DNA of 64,000 bases from JBJYIN01 sp046237015 (GTDB lineage Bacteria > Pseudomonadota > Gammaproteobacteria > Enterobacterales > Enterobacteriaceae): assembly GCF_046237015.1 (NCBI RefSeq), contig NZ_JBJYIN010000013.1, positions 1 through 64,000 on the forward strand, given 5' to 3'. A program made the translations under genes and the position numbers. Shown here piece by piece: positions 9,137-17,388 of this stretch. Each line of letters begins with the position of its first letter. The first letter of the stretch is position 1. The notes under the pieces are model-generated. The model was not told where the DNA came from. It saw only the letters and a program-made list of their open reading frames with translations, and did not search any database.

Positions 9137-10558
9137 ATGTCATCTGGATCATCTATGAGGAAACGGGTTATTGCTGCAATTATTCCTGTCGCTATCGGCG
9201 GAATCATTTGGCTATGCCCTATCCCGGAAGGTCTTACGCCTCAGGCATGGCATATGTTCGCTATTTTTGCCGCGACTATCGCGGCAATTTTGACGCAGCC
9301 ATTACCCTCCGGTGCAGTGATGTTAATTGCACTTTGCGTAACCATTTTTACGAATACCCTAACGGAAGCAAAGGCATTATCAGGTTTTTCCAGTGGAACC
9401 GTGTGGTTGATATTTTGTGCCTATATTCTTTCTCTTGGCTTTGTGACTTCAGGGCTGGGAAAACGGATTGCGTACAAAATGCTGTCATTATTCGGTGGCA
9501 GCAGCCTCGGTATCGCCTATTCATTAGGGGTATCTGATTTGATCATGGCACCCGCTATGCCTTCGGTGACGGCGCGTTCCGGAGGCATTATTTTCCCCAT
9601 TGCACGTTCAATTAATGCGGTTTTAGGTTCGGCACCGGGGGAAACCGGGAAGAAGATTGGCGATTTTCTGACGATGGTTTGTTTCCAGTTTACGCCGATT
9701 ACCGGGGCTATTTTCCTGACGGGGATGGCGGCAAACCCATTGGTCAGCAGTCTGGCGAAGAACGCTTTAGGCGTGGAGATATCCTGGGGGGGATGGTTTA
9801 TTGCCGCCGTCGTTCCCGCCATGGTGTGCTTTTGTCTGATGCCGTTGCTGGTGTACAAAATCCTTAACCCTGAATTAAAACGGACTCCGGAAGCAAAAGA
9901 AATGGGGCATCGTTCACTTCAGGCGCTTGGGCCAATGACACTGGTGGAGAAAAAAGTCGCTTTTGGTTTTATCCTCGCGTTAGTTGGATGGGGAACCAGC
10001 TTAATCACTGGTTTATCGGCAACGTCGGTCGGACTCGGATTGGCAGCGTATTTATTTGCTGTTCACGCCGTTGACTGGAAAGATTTACTCAAGGATTACG
10101 CTGCGTGGGATACCGTTATCTGGTTTAGCGTAATTATCAGTCTTGCTGGTGGATTATCTGATTTAGGCTTCATTAAGTGGATGGCCGCGCTACTGGGTAG
10201 CGCTATTCATGGTTTCGGTGCGATACAAACCTTTGTGATATTGGGCGTACTGTACATTTATGTGCACTATCTGTTTGCGACGGCTTCGGGACATGTCGCG
10301 GCGCTGTATGTTCCCTTTGCTGCAACAGCCATTGCAGCAGGGGCTCCGCCGATGATGGTTGCCATTTGCTTCGGTATTTTCAGTAATCTGATGTGGGGAA
10401 ATACGGAATATGGCGGTGGGCCAGGACCGATTTATTTCGCACAGGGATATTTTGAACGTGCGCGCTTTTATAAAATCAATTTACTGATTGTCACTGTCAA
10501 CGTTGTCCTGATTTTTGCGGTTGGTTTGGTCTGGTGGAAATTACTGGGTTATTACTAG
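9137..10558 (+). CDS. DASS family anion permease (CitT/2-oxoglutarate-malate translocator type)
   Basis: This 473-aa inner-membrane carrier has about 12-14 hydrophobic helices. It belongs to the divalent anion:sodium symporter/CitT group, which moves dicarboxylates, citrate or tartrate, often by exchange. Typical family segments are the early TPQAWHMFAIFAATIAAILT, the helical-hairpin region APAMPSVTARSGGIIFPI, and the late GIFSNLMWGNTEYGGGPGPI. Of three consecutive ATG codons, the third (9137) sits six bases from GAGGAG and is preferred. It is co-transcribed with the upstream lyase and should supply that enzyme's substrate. Confidence 0.88.
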   Translation: MSSGSSMRKRVIAAIIPVAIGGIIWLCPIPEGLTPQAWHMFAIFAATIAAILTQPLPSGAVMLIALCVTIFTNTLTEAKALSGFSSGTVWLIFCAYILSLGFVTSGLGKRIAYKMLSLFGGSSLGIAYSLGVSDLIMAPAMPSVTARSGGIIFPIARSINAVLGSAPGETGKKIGDFLTMVCFQFTPITGAIFLTGMAANPLVSSLAKNALGVEISWGGWFIAAVVPAMVCFCLMPLLVYKILNPELKRTPEAKEMGHRSLQALGPMTLVEKKVAFGFILALVGWGTSLITGLSATSVGLGLAAYLFAVHAVDWKDLLKDYAAWDTVIWFSVIISLAGGLSDLGFIKWMAALLGSAIHGFGAIQTFVILGVLYIYVHYLFATASGHVAALYVPFAATAIAAGAPPMMVAICFGIFSNLMWGNTEYGGGPGPIYFAQGYFERARFYKINLLIVTVNVVLIFAVGLVWWKLLGYY

Positions 10559-10727
10559 TCCAATAGCTTGGTACGATACGATCGCTCCCCTTGTTCACGT
10601 CGTTTCTTGGTTACAATGCGTTATGCGGATAGAGAGACAGTCTCTTGCCTCCGATAGCTTGGTTGAAAGCTAACACGCTTCTGTATTTGTGTATCAGAGA
10701 TAGCGGTTCAAGGGGGATTTTTTTCTC

Positions 10728-11063
10728 TTAATGCCAGCGACTCCAAATAATAATCAGGGCTATGGCGGTAATACACCAGCAGGATAATGCTCCGATGAAT
10801 GAATAGGATAATTTTGTAACGCCGCTTAAATACCAGAGAGAAGCCAGGTAGGCGAAATAAGGAATAATCGCCCACATACCGAATAATATTGTGGTACGTA
10901 ATGCGGCAACGTTGCGCTCCGTTGCGACAATATAATGTGCAATAAGAGCAAACGTGGGAAAAAGGGGAACCAGTCCGGCAATATAATAATTTTTGGTCTT
11001 GGATAAATAGCCAATCAGTAAAACGACAATTGCCCCTATCACTGCCTTTAATGCTAACCCCAT
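10728..11063 (-). CDS. ydgC: GlpM family inner-membrane protein YdgC
   Basis: This 111-aa hydrophobic protein has four predicted membrane segments and is nearly collinear with E. coli YdgC, sharing GLALKA.IGAIVVLLIG, KTKNYYIAGLVPLFPTFALI and the FGMWAIIPYFAYLASLWYLS segment. GlpM homologues have been linked to alginate production in Pseudomonas; the function in enterobacteria is not established. The gene is monocistronic and divergent from the AI-2E family permease gene. The 170 bp between it and the upstream DASS gene show no clear feature. Confidence 0.88.
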   Translation of the reverse strand: MGLALKAVIGAIVVLLIGYLSKTKNYYIAGLVPLFPTFALIAHYIVATERNVAALRTTILFGMWAIIPYFAYLASLWYLSGVTKLSYSFIGALSCWCITAIALIIIWSRWH

Positions 11064-11161
11064 CTCCGTTCCTCTGCCGATGTCTTTTTCCTCTTATCCC
11101 AACATGGATGGAGAAATCTGTAAATCTTTAAAAGATGATGAGGTGAGGATCCTTTTTAGGA

Positions 11162-11189
11162 TTGCAAACCCCCTACTTTCTTCTATATT
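11162..11189 (+). promoter_or_regulatory. Candidate sigma-70 promoter of the AI-2E family permease gene
   Basis: TTGCAA and TATATT are separated by 16 bp, ending 30 bp before the ATG at 11220. Hexamer matches are fair and the position is reasonable. Confidence 0.4.
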
Positions 11190-11219
11190 TCGAGAGAAAA
11201 ATAGAATTAAGGAAAAGGT

Positions 11220-12437
11220 ATGATGAGAATTAAGGGGCTTACTCAGGGGTTTTTCATCCTGATCCTGCTTGCTGTTACGCTGGCGTTTTTTGATGTATTG
11301 ACTCCGTACTATTCTGCCATTTTATGGGCTGCCATATTGGCTGTGATTTTTCATCCGTTGAAAAGTAAGATTCGGCAAAAGTTGTCCGATCGCAACGGGT
11401 TGGCCTCGTTATTTACCGTCCTGATCATTTTTCTGATTGTGTTCATCCCGTTGGGGATCATTGTCTCTTCACTGGTGGTTGAGATTAATGGGGTTTACAC
11501 CCGATTACAGGATAACAGTACGCAATTTCCTGTTGTATTGGCTGAGTTGTTTCAACATCTGCCGGGGTGGGCGAGACATTTTCTGACGGAACATAATCTG
11601 GATAACGCCGCTAAAATACAGCAGGAGCTTTCTCAGGTTGCACTGAAAGGCGGTCAGTATCTGGCGGGGAGCGTATTCCTGATCGGTAAAGGGACATTTA
11701 CTTTCTTTATCGGCTTCGGGGTCATGCTCTACCTGCTCTTTTTCCTGCTGAAGGATGGTTCCTATCTGGTAAACCTGATTCTGGAGTCGTTGCCGCTTTC
11801 CACTCATGTTAAGCACCACCTGTTGGTCAAGTTTGCCGCTGTATCGCGTGCTACGGTGAAAGGCACGGCGGTTGTCGCCATCGTGCAAGGTACATTGGGC
11901 GGCATTGCGTTCTCCATTGCGGGAATAGAAGGTAGCCTGCTCTGGGGGGCGTTAATGGCGTTCCTTTCTCTGATCCCTGCCGTAGGGTCGGCGATTATCT
12001 GGGTCCCCGCCGCGATCTACCTATTCGCGACCGATATGCTCTGGCAGGCGATCTTCATTGTGGCGTTCTTCGTGCTGGTGATTGGGCTGGTAGATAATAT
12101 CCTGCGTCCGCTTCTGGTGGGGAAAGACACCAAAATGCCGGATTACCTGATCCTGATCGCCACGCTGGGTGGAATGGATATCTATGGCATCAACGGGTTT
12201 GTGATTGGTCCGTTGATTGCGGCGCTGTTCATCGCCTGTTGGAACATCCTCTCCGGGCGTGATAATCAGGAAAATATTGAAGGTATCGACGAAGATTTTA
12301 TTGAGGAAGGGCGACTGTATGCGAGTACGGTGAAGCCGGAAGAGGCCGATGCGACGGCGGGCCAACCTCTGGACGGACAGGCGGCAACGGAGCCAACGCT
12401 GGAAAAGCAAGGCACACAGAATAAGAATGCAGAGTAA
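11220..12437 (+). CDS. AI-2E family transporter (PerM-like permease)
   Basis: This 405-aa polytopic membrane protein belongs to the AI-2E/PerM family. Members were first linked to autoinducer-2 export (TqsA), but others export ions or have no known substrate. The N-terminal pair of helices, a periplasmic loop (about 85-150), a hairpin FFIGFGVMLYLLFFLLKDGS and the late conserved DNILRPLLVG and GGMDIYGINGFVIGPLIAAL blocks are all present. The C-terminal 60 residues are acidic and low in complexity. Two tandem ATG codons follow AAGGA; the first is used. Confidence 0.82.
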   Translation: MMRIKGLTQGFFILILLAVTLAFFDVLTPYYSAILWAAILAVIFHPLKSKIRQKLSDRNGLASLFTVLIIFLIVFIPLGIIVSSLVVEINGVYTRLQDNSTQFPVVLAELFQHLPGWARHFLTEHNLDNAAKIQQELSQVALKGGQYLAGSVFLIGKGTFTFFIGFGVMLYLLFFLLKDGSYLVNLILESLPLSTHVKHHLLVKFAAVSRATVKGTAVVAIVQGTLGGIAFSIAGIEGSLLWGALMAFLSLIPAVGSAIIWVPAAIYLFATDMLWQAIFIVAFFVLVIGLVDNILRPLLVGKDTKMPDYLILIATLGGMDIYGINGFVIGPLIAALFIACWNILSGRDNQENIEGIDEDFIEEGRLYASTVKPEEADATAGQPLDGQAATEPTLEKQGTQNKNAE

Positions 12438-12505
12438 GCCGATTGCGCTACGTCCGAATCTCTTATAATCAGGACGTTCTGATTTTATAAAGGGAAGGGA
12501 TAGTT

Positions 12506-13051
12506 ATGTTTGGGAAAATTATTCTAATCGGGGTGAGTGCAGCATTACTCAGCGGGTGTTCAGTAGCAACTTACAGCAATAAGCTGGAGGACTATCAGGG
12601 AACGGATCGTGTCGGTATGACGTTTGATAACCGCAACCTCGACTATATTCGCGTTTATCCGAATACCGATAGATGCATTAACCTTGACGCGCCAGAAAAT
12701 GGCTACACCAATAACGCGATTGGGCTCCAAACTAAACTCAATAATAAAGCGCTTGGCTTCCCGGACATTCCCGAAACGCCAACGATGATTCGTGAATTCT
12801 GGGTCAGTGCGAAAAATAATATCGCGGTCAGAATGATTGCTGGCAATGGCAGATTTAGAACCGTGACGTTTAAACCTGTTGTGGGAAATTACTACTACGT
12901 TACTGGTGAATTTGACGGGCCTTATTCGCCACGACGCCTTGAAGTCTATGAAGTGTTCAAGACTGAAAAAGGCTATTACGACCGTCGACCTGTCAAAGAT
13001 TTGATGCTGAAAAACTGCGACGAATTTTCTTCCAGAATGCAGCAGTTTTAA
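12506..13051 (+). CDS. Putative lipoprotein of unknown function
   Basis: This 181-aa product has a lipoprotein signal peptide with the lipobox LLSGC, so processing should leave Cys18 at the N-terminus. The mature domain has no motif I recognise; it is rich in aromatic and basic residues (RIYP-like strands, VVGNYYYVTGEF) and contains two further cysteines. No +2 Asp follows the lipid Cys (the residue is Ser), so outer-membrane sorting is likely. It starts after AAGGGAAGGG and ends at a hairpin shared with a convergent second lipoprotein gene. Confidence 0.75.
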   Translation: MFGKIILIGVSAALLSGCSVATYSNKLEDYQGTDRVGMTFDNRNLDYIRVYPNTDRCINLDAPENGYTNNAIGLQTKLNNKALGFPDIPETPTMIREFWVSAKNNIAVRMIAGNGRFRTVTFKPVVGNYYYVTGEFDGPYSPRRLEVYEVFKTEKGYYDRRPVKDLMLKNCDEFSSRMQQF

Positions 13052-13060
13052 GTCAATGAT

Positions 13061-13087
13061 CGGCCAGATATCCTTCTTATCTGGCCG
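13061..13087. terminator. Hairpin between two convergent lipoprotein genes
   Basis: A perfect 10-bp stem (CGGCCAGATA with TATCTGGCCG) encloses a 7-base loop. There is no long T run on either side, so termination efficiency is uncertain, but the position between convergent stop codons fits. Confidence 0.55.
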
Positions 13088-13099
13088 CTTCCTCTGAGT

Positions 13100-13657
13100 T
13101 TACGTCAGCTGTTTTCCTGAGAACGTACCGGCATACCAGGCATCCATCACCGATAGCAGGTTTTTCACTTCCTCGACGGTCAGGCCATAAGAGTTTGCGT
13201 TTTCATGGGGCTTAACGACGAGCAGCGGAGTATCGGCGCGGGTATGCAGATAATCGAACTGATATTCCACTTCGGTGTTGTAAAACAGGGTTCCGCCTAC
13301 GTTTCCGGCCTTACGTAGCTGCTTGATCTGTTTATCTTGCGCGTTTGGATCTTCTGTCCAAATCAGGAAATCACGCAGCGGCTGCGTCTGGCGGGCAAAG
13401 TCATCACGCGTGAAGCCGAAATAGGCATAGCGTTTTCCTACCACTAACGTAATTTTGCTTTTATCGTCCGTAATCCTGACGTTAAAAGCACGTTTATCTA
13501 CGGTACAGTCGCGAAACTGCGGCTTGTACTCACAGGCGGAAAGATTCTTGGCTTCATACACTTCATAAAGCCGCATTGTGGCGTATTTATCGAAGGTGGT
13601 GAGCGCCTGACAGCCGGTTAAGGCAAGAAGGATGAAGGGGAGGATGAGATAATGCAT
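13100..13657 (-). CDS. Putative lipoprotein of unknown function
   Basis: This 185-aa protein has a short lipoprotein signal peptide with lipobox LTGC at about residues 13-16. The mature part includes two more cysteines (SACEYKP and RDCTVDK), which may form a disulphide, and then a mixed strand/helix domain without a motif I know. ATG at 13657 has AGGGA nine bases upstream. It converges on the preceding lipoprotein gene. It marks the last backbone-like gene before the toxin-antitoxin region. Confidence 0.72.
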   Translation of the reverse strand: MHYLILPFILLALTGCQALTTFDKYATMRLYEVYEAKNLSACEYKPQFRDCTVDKRAFNVRITDDKSKITLVVGKRYAYFGFTRDDFARQTQPLRDFLIWTEDPNAQDKQIKQLRKAGNVGGTLFYNTEVEYQFDYLHTRADTPLLVVKPHENANSYGLTVEEVKNLLSVMDAWYAGTFSGKQLT

Positions 13658-13819
13658 GTCGGTTTTTCCCTGTTTTTCACTAGTGTGGATTTCTCAATAG
13701 GGTGCTTAATGGCGGTCTATATGACCGAGCCTACTGATGGTGAAAAAATGGGTCAATCATCTGACGGATGAAAACGTGGGATGATTTTGGCGTCACTTCT
13801 ATGAAATAGCATGATAAAT

Positions 13820-13956
13820 AGGACTATATTCCCATAATACAGCCGAAAATGGGAATATAGTCCCTATTTGGTTGTTTTTTGCTCTTCTCTGCATTGATTC
13901 TCTGACAATGTGGGACTATATTCCCATTAATAAACCAATACTGGGAATATAGTCCT
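13820..13956. promoter_or_regulatory. Two large inverted-repeat operators upstream of hipBA
   Basis: Two dyads share the arm GGACTATATTCCCA and its complement. The first (13820-13835 with 13849-13864) pairs 15 of 16 arm bases across a 13-base gap. The second (13912-13926 with 13942-13956) pairs 14 of 15 across a 15-base gap. Left arms are 92 bp apart, close to a whole number of helical turns. The second ends 21 bp before hipB. Multiple upstream dyads bound by HipB are the known mode of hip autoregulation; the sequence differs from the E. coli TATCC-N8-GGATA operators. Confidence 0.8.
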
Positions 13957-13976
13957 ATTTTTGTGTGAGGTAGATG

Positions 13977-14282
13977 ATGGCCAAGCGAGACATGTACAGA
14001 GTGCTATTTCCAAAGCAACGCAGGACACTGACCGCGTTTGGTGAGGATTTACTGCTTGCCGTCAAACGCCGCGGATTCACTAAAAAAATAATCTGTGACC
14101 GTACGGGATTTGATCACAAAACCGTGAATAAAATCTTCGCTGGCGATCCGGGCGTGGCGATAGGGGCTTACTTAAAGGTCATGGCCGTGCTGGGCATGGA
14201 AGATAACTTTGCCAAACTTGCGGCTTACGATGAAGTCGGCATGAAGTTACAAAACATCAAGCTGTTGGAGGGCTCGAAATGA
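13977..14282 (+). CDS. hipB: HipB-like antitoxin, helix-turn-helix XRE family
   Basis: This 101-aa DNA-binding antitoxin would neutralise and co-repress with the HipA kinase encoded immediately downstream. The helix-turn-helix lies centrally (AVKRRGFTKKIICDRTGFDH followed by KTVNKIFAGD). A second ATG at 13977 is chosen because GAGG is six bases upstream; the first at 13974 is only three away. The gene overlaps hipA by four bases (ATGA), so translation is coupled. Two large dyads upstream are its likely operators. Confidence 0.82.
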   Translation: MAKRDMYRVLFPKQRRTLTAFGEDLLLAVKRRGFTKKIICDRTGFDHKTVNKIFAGDPGVAIGAYLKVMAVLGMEDNFAKLAAYDEVGMKLQNIKLLEGSK

Positions 14283-15529
14283 GCCGATCCATCGTTGAGG
14301 TGTATGCGTCCTGGATACCGATCGGTGCCCCTTTGTTGGTGGGCCATTTGACGTTTGCAGAAACCAGTCGTGGCGGTGTTTTCAGCTTCACTTATGACAA
14401 ACACTTTTTGGCATCCGACTATCGCTTACAGATCGATCCCTTATTAGCATTGCATAGTGGAGAGCTTTATAACGATTCGGCAGATAAAAATTTCCGTGCC
14501 TTTCTGGATTCATCTCCCGATCGCTGGGGACGTATTTTGATGCAGCGCCGTGCTGCCATTGAATGTCGAAAAGGCCTGCGAGCGACCACGAAACTGACGG
14601 AGTTAGATTATCTCCTGGGTGTTCACGATTCCTATCGAATGGGCGGTATTCGCTTTAAGATGGCGGAGTCGCAAGATTTTTTAGACAATAACACCGAATT
14701 TTCCGCTCCACCGATGGCGTCGCTACGTGAGTTGGAACATGCCGCCATGAATATTGAGCGGGATGACAACATCGACAGCGATGATTATTACCGCTGGCTC
14801 AAAATGCTAATTTCTCCGGGGGCATCGCTGGGGGGAGCCAGACCCAAAGCCTGTGTGACCGATTCAGACGGTCATCTGTGGATTGCTAAATTCCCCAATC
14901 AGAACGATACATTTGATGTGGGTGCCTGGGAAATGGTGTGCTACCAGCTTGCATTGGCTGCGGGTGTCGATATGTTTCCGAGTGAAATACGCAAATTTTC
15001 TTCTGAACATCACACTTTCCTGACTAAACGTTTTGATCGCGTGGGTGATAAACGGATTCATTTCTCATCGGCCATGACGCAACTGCAATATTATGACGGC
15101 GAACAATCCGATGGTGCCAGCTATCTGGAAATCGCAGAATTTTTAAGTAATAACGGTGCGCAAACCAAAGCCGACCTTGCTCAGCTATGGCGCAGGATCG
15201 TATTCAACATAGCGGTGTCCAATACGGACGACCACCTCAGAAATCATGGTTTCTTGCTTGCAGACAAAGGCTGGAAGTTATCACCTGCATACGATCTGAA
15301 CCCGATAGTGGGTAAACATGGCTTACATCTCAATATTACTGACACCGCTAATGAACTCGACTATGCACTGGCCTTTGAGGTGATCGATTTCTTTCGCTTA
15401 AGCCGCGGGGACGCAAGCTGTATCTATGACGAGGTACTGAGTGCTGTGAAAGGCTGGCAAACTGTCGCAACTCAGCTAAGTATCAACCGCAGTGAACAAC
15501 TTGCCAAACAAGAGGCGTTTAATGTTTAA
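14279..15529 (+). CDS. hipA: HipA-like serine/threonine kinase toxin
   Basis: This 416-aa protein of the HipA family is the toxin partner of hipB. In E. coli, HipA phosphorylates glutamyl-tRNA synthetase and triggers growth arrest and persistence. The kinase landmarks are visible: the glycine-rich ATP loop GASLGGARPK (181-190), the catalytic loop SNTDDHLRNHGF (314-325) with Asp and Asn in the expected places, and the metal-binding SPAYDLNP (335-342). The N-terminal subdomain (about 1-90) includes the SPDRWGR motif. All key residues look intact, so the toxin should be active. It has a GGAGG site seven bases before the ATG. Confidence 0.87.
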   Translation: MSRSIVEVYASWIPIGAPLLVGHLTFAETSRGGVFSFTYDKHFLASDYRLQIDPLLALHSGELYNDSADKNFRAFLDSSPDRWGRILMQRRAAIECRKGLRATTKLTELDYLLGVHDSYRMGGIRFKMAESQDFLDNNTEFSAPPMASLRELEHAAMNIERDDNIDSDDYYRWLKMLISPGASLGGARPKACVTDSDGHLWIAKFPNQNDTFDVGAWEMVCYQLALAAGVDMFPSEIRKFSSEHHTFLTKRFDRVGDKRIHFSSAMTQLQYYDGEQSDGASYLEIAEFLSNNGAQTKADLAQLWRRIVFNIAVSNTDDHLRNHGFLLADKGWKLSPAYDLNPIVGKHGLHLNITDTANELDYALAFEVIDFFRLSRGDASCIYDEVLSAVKGWQTVATQLSINRSEQLAKQEAFNV

Positions 15530-15540
15530 CGCGGGTCGGT

Positions 15541-15684
15541 TTATTGGCGTCTTTCTATAAGGGCAACGTGGAGGTAAGTGTCTCTATATTGAGCATGACT
15601 AAGGTGCTCAATGGGCAGTGAAGCGATTGGCTCTCGGAAAATGGTAATAGAACTCTCGGTAACGGCCGTATTTATGGTGGTCAT
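15541..15684 (-). CDS. Small open reading frame (47 aa), unknown function
   Basis: A 47-codon frame begins MTTINTAVTESSITIF and ends ...YLHVALIERRQ. It is preceded by a perfect AGGAGG seven bases before the ATG, much stronger than the sites of its neighbours. It lies in the gap between hipA and abiEi on the opposite strand. I do not recognise the family; it may be the 5' remnant of a longer gene or a genuine small protein. Codon use looks ordinary. Confidence 0.45.
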   Translation of the reverse strand: MTTINTAVTESSITIFREPIASLPIEHLSHAQYRDTYLHVALIERRQ

Positions 15685-15714
15685 TGGCGATCCTCCTTGA
15701 AGGCCAGTTTGTTA

Positions 15715-15757
15715 AGGTCTACACTAAGTTACTTATTACGTAACAATCTGTAGACCT
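15715..15757. promoter_or_regulatory. Inverted-repeat operator of the AbiE toxin-antitoxin operon
   Basis: A perfect 9-bp arm pair AGGTCTACA (15715-15723) and TGTAGACCT (15749-15757) encloses a second inner pair GTTAC/GTAAC. The right arm abuts the ATG of abiEi directly. AbiEi antitoxins are known to bind inverted repeats in their own promoter and repress cooperatively, so this is the probable autoregulatory site. No Shine-Dalgarno sequence precedes the ATG. Confidence 0.72.
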
Positions 15758-16282
15758 ATGGCTAAATCTGATGAGCTATTAAACGCATTGGCTAAAGCAG
15801 TGAACGCTGGTGGTGGCATTCACAGTGTAACAGAGCTGGCTTTTATGCAGGGTGTGCCTTGTGACTCAGCCTTTAGAAAGTTCCTGGCAGATTGCGTAAA
15901 GAAGGGGTTACTAAGACGAGTGGTGAAAGGCTTCTATGAAAGTATTATTACCCCACCTGAGCCTGAGACTGCCATTTATAAAATCATCAAAAAGTTGCGC
16001 AGTGGCGTATTGAACTACATCAGCTTAGAAAGTCAGCTCAGTCATACCGGTGATATTTCACAAGTTGTGATGGGTAGAGTCACTGTGGTGACTAAAGGTC
16101 GAAGTGGTTGTTTTGATACGCCTTATGGTGTGATCGAGTTTACCCATACTAAAAAGCCAGTCGAGCAAATTGCACCTAATTTGTACTATGATCCTGACAT
16201 CAAAATGTATCGCGCATATAAGGAACAAGCGATTGCAGATCTAAAGCACTGCCAGCGCAATCTACATATGTTGGAGAGCTAA
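15758..16282 (+). CDS. abiEi: AbiEi-type antitoxin/transcriptional repressor (type IV toxin-antitoxin)
   Basis: This 174-aa protein should autoregulate the operon through its N-terminal winged helix (about 20-60: GGGIHSVTELAFMQGVPCDS, then AFRKFLADCVKKGLLRRVVK). Its C-terminal domain (about 70-170) would counteract the AbiEii nucleotidyltransferase without direct binding. The position just upstream of an abiEii-like gene and the operator at the start codon support the call. The start codon lacks a Shine-Dalgarno sequence, so the message may be leaderless; the next in-frame methionine, at about residue 29, would cut into the winged helix. Confidence 0.82.
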   Translation: MAKSDELLNALAKAVNAGGGIHSVTELAFMQGVPCDSAFRKFLADCVKKGLLRRVVKGFYESIITPPEPETAIYKIIKKLRSGVLNYISLESQLSHTGDISQVVMGRVTVVTKGRSGCFDTPYGVIEFTHTKKPVEQIAPNLYYDPDIKMYRAYKEQAIADLKHCQRNLHMLES

Positions 16283-16310
16283 GCATAGGGGAGTGTATGG
16301 GAGATAAGGT

Positions 16311-17199
16311 ATGCTGAAGCAACAAATTCGCCAAATCGTCCAGTCAAACCCTGACTATGCCGCAGTGACACCCGTCATAGAAAAAGAGATCTTGCATCAT
16401 GACATTATGGATGTGCTGATCAAACAGGGTGTCATGCAGCGGTTAACGTTTATTGGCGGCACCTCACTACGAATGTGTTACAACAGCAGCAGATCTATCA
16501 GAACATCTTGATTTCAATGGTGGTCATGATTTCCAGCCCTCGGCGTTTGAGGGACTGGAGTCCGAAATCCAAACCTATATTCAGAACAAGTATGAAACCG
16601 AAGTTTGGGTAAACAAACCTTCTGGTGAGCAGCAAGGGGATACCGTTTCCTGGAAAATTAGTATCGTAAAAGAAGCTAATCGTCCTGATTTGCCACGGCA
16701 AAAAATGCATATTGACGTCTGTGCTATTCCGTCATTTGATATTGAAAAACGCCCACTAATCAATCATTACGACATCGTTGTACCGACTGAAGGGATCTTG
16801 GTTCCGGTACAATCGTTACAAGAAACATTGGCCGATAAGTTGATCGCGTTAGCGTATCGGGCAAGACGTATTAAACCTCGTGATATTTGGGATATTGTTT
16901 GGATTAAGCAGCGCGGTATTGATTTATCCAAGACACTGGTTGAAAAGAAGCTCACCGCCAGACAGAAGCAAACAGAAGACTTTCGACAGGCGTTGTCTAT
17001 TCAGTTAGCCAAGCTGATGTCGGAAGATGAAGTCCGCGACGACTTCAATATGGAAATGAGCCGTTTTATCCCTAAGCAAATTAAAGAGAGAACCCTCGAT
17101 AATCCTGAATATTGGGCTTATGTTCAGGGGGAAGTACATGCCATCGCGTCTGAGTTACTGAATGACGGAACACCAAAAAATCCATTTGATATGGGTTAA
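16311..17199 (+). pseudogene. abiEii: AbiEii-type nucleotidyltransferase toxin, frameshifted
   Basis: Two overlapping frames together encode one AbiEii protein of about 295 aa. The first frame runs to LTFIGGTSLRMCYNSSR and then hits a stop codon. The second continues with LSEHLDFNGGHDF and the rest of the protein to 17199. Removing one T near 16494 restores the family motif CYNSSRLSEHLDFNGG. The break therefore lies inside the nucleotidyltransferase active site (GG-S/T ... LDF), and neither half should be active alone. The remaining sequence looks undecayed, so the lesion is recent, a sequencing error, or recoded. A good ribosome-binding site precedes the ATG at 16311, 28 bp after abiEi. Confidence 0.85.
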
Positions 17200-17230
17200 C
17201 CCCATGTTTCTCTTCCTCCATCATAAAACA

Positions 17231-17260
17231 AAAAAGGCCATGATTTACAATGGCCTTTTT
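17231..17260 (+). terminator. Rho-independent terminator after abiEii
   Basis: An 11-bp stem, AAAAAGGCCAT with ATGGCCTTTTT, encloses an 8-base loop. The A and T tracts make it usable in both directions. It lies 31 bp after the abiEii stop codon. Confidence 0.88.
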
Positions 17261-17298
17261 ATCCTGACGAGACTTGCAGAGACTACGCGAGATCGCGT

Positions 17299-17326
17299 GA
17301 ATCGTTACTCGATATTGAATCTGTTT
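17299..17326. other. Left attachment-site candidate of the yicC element (imperfect copy of the yicC 3' end)
   Basis: Read on the minus strand, CAGATTC-AATATCGAGTAA matches the last codons of yicC (CAGATTCAGAATATCGAATAA at 36002-36022) apart from a 2-base gap and one substitution. It sits at the edge of the element, 40-50 bp from a terminator hairpin, as does the right end. The match is too imperfect for a recent exact duplication, so it may be a diverged att site. Confidence 0.5.
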
Positions 17327-17388
17327 ATTGAGTAGGTGCGTCAAAGCCTTGCTGTGAGCGGGTTTGTGATAATGCGTTTTTTCTATGT

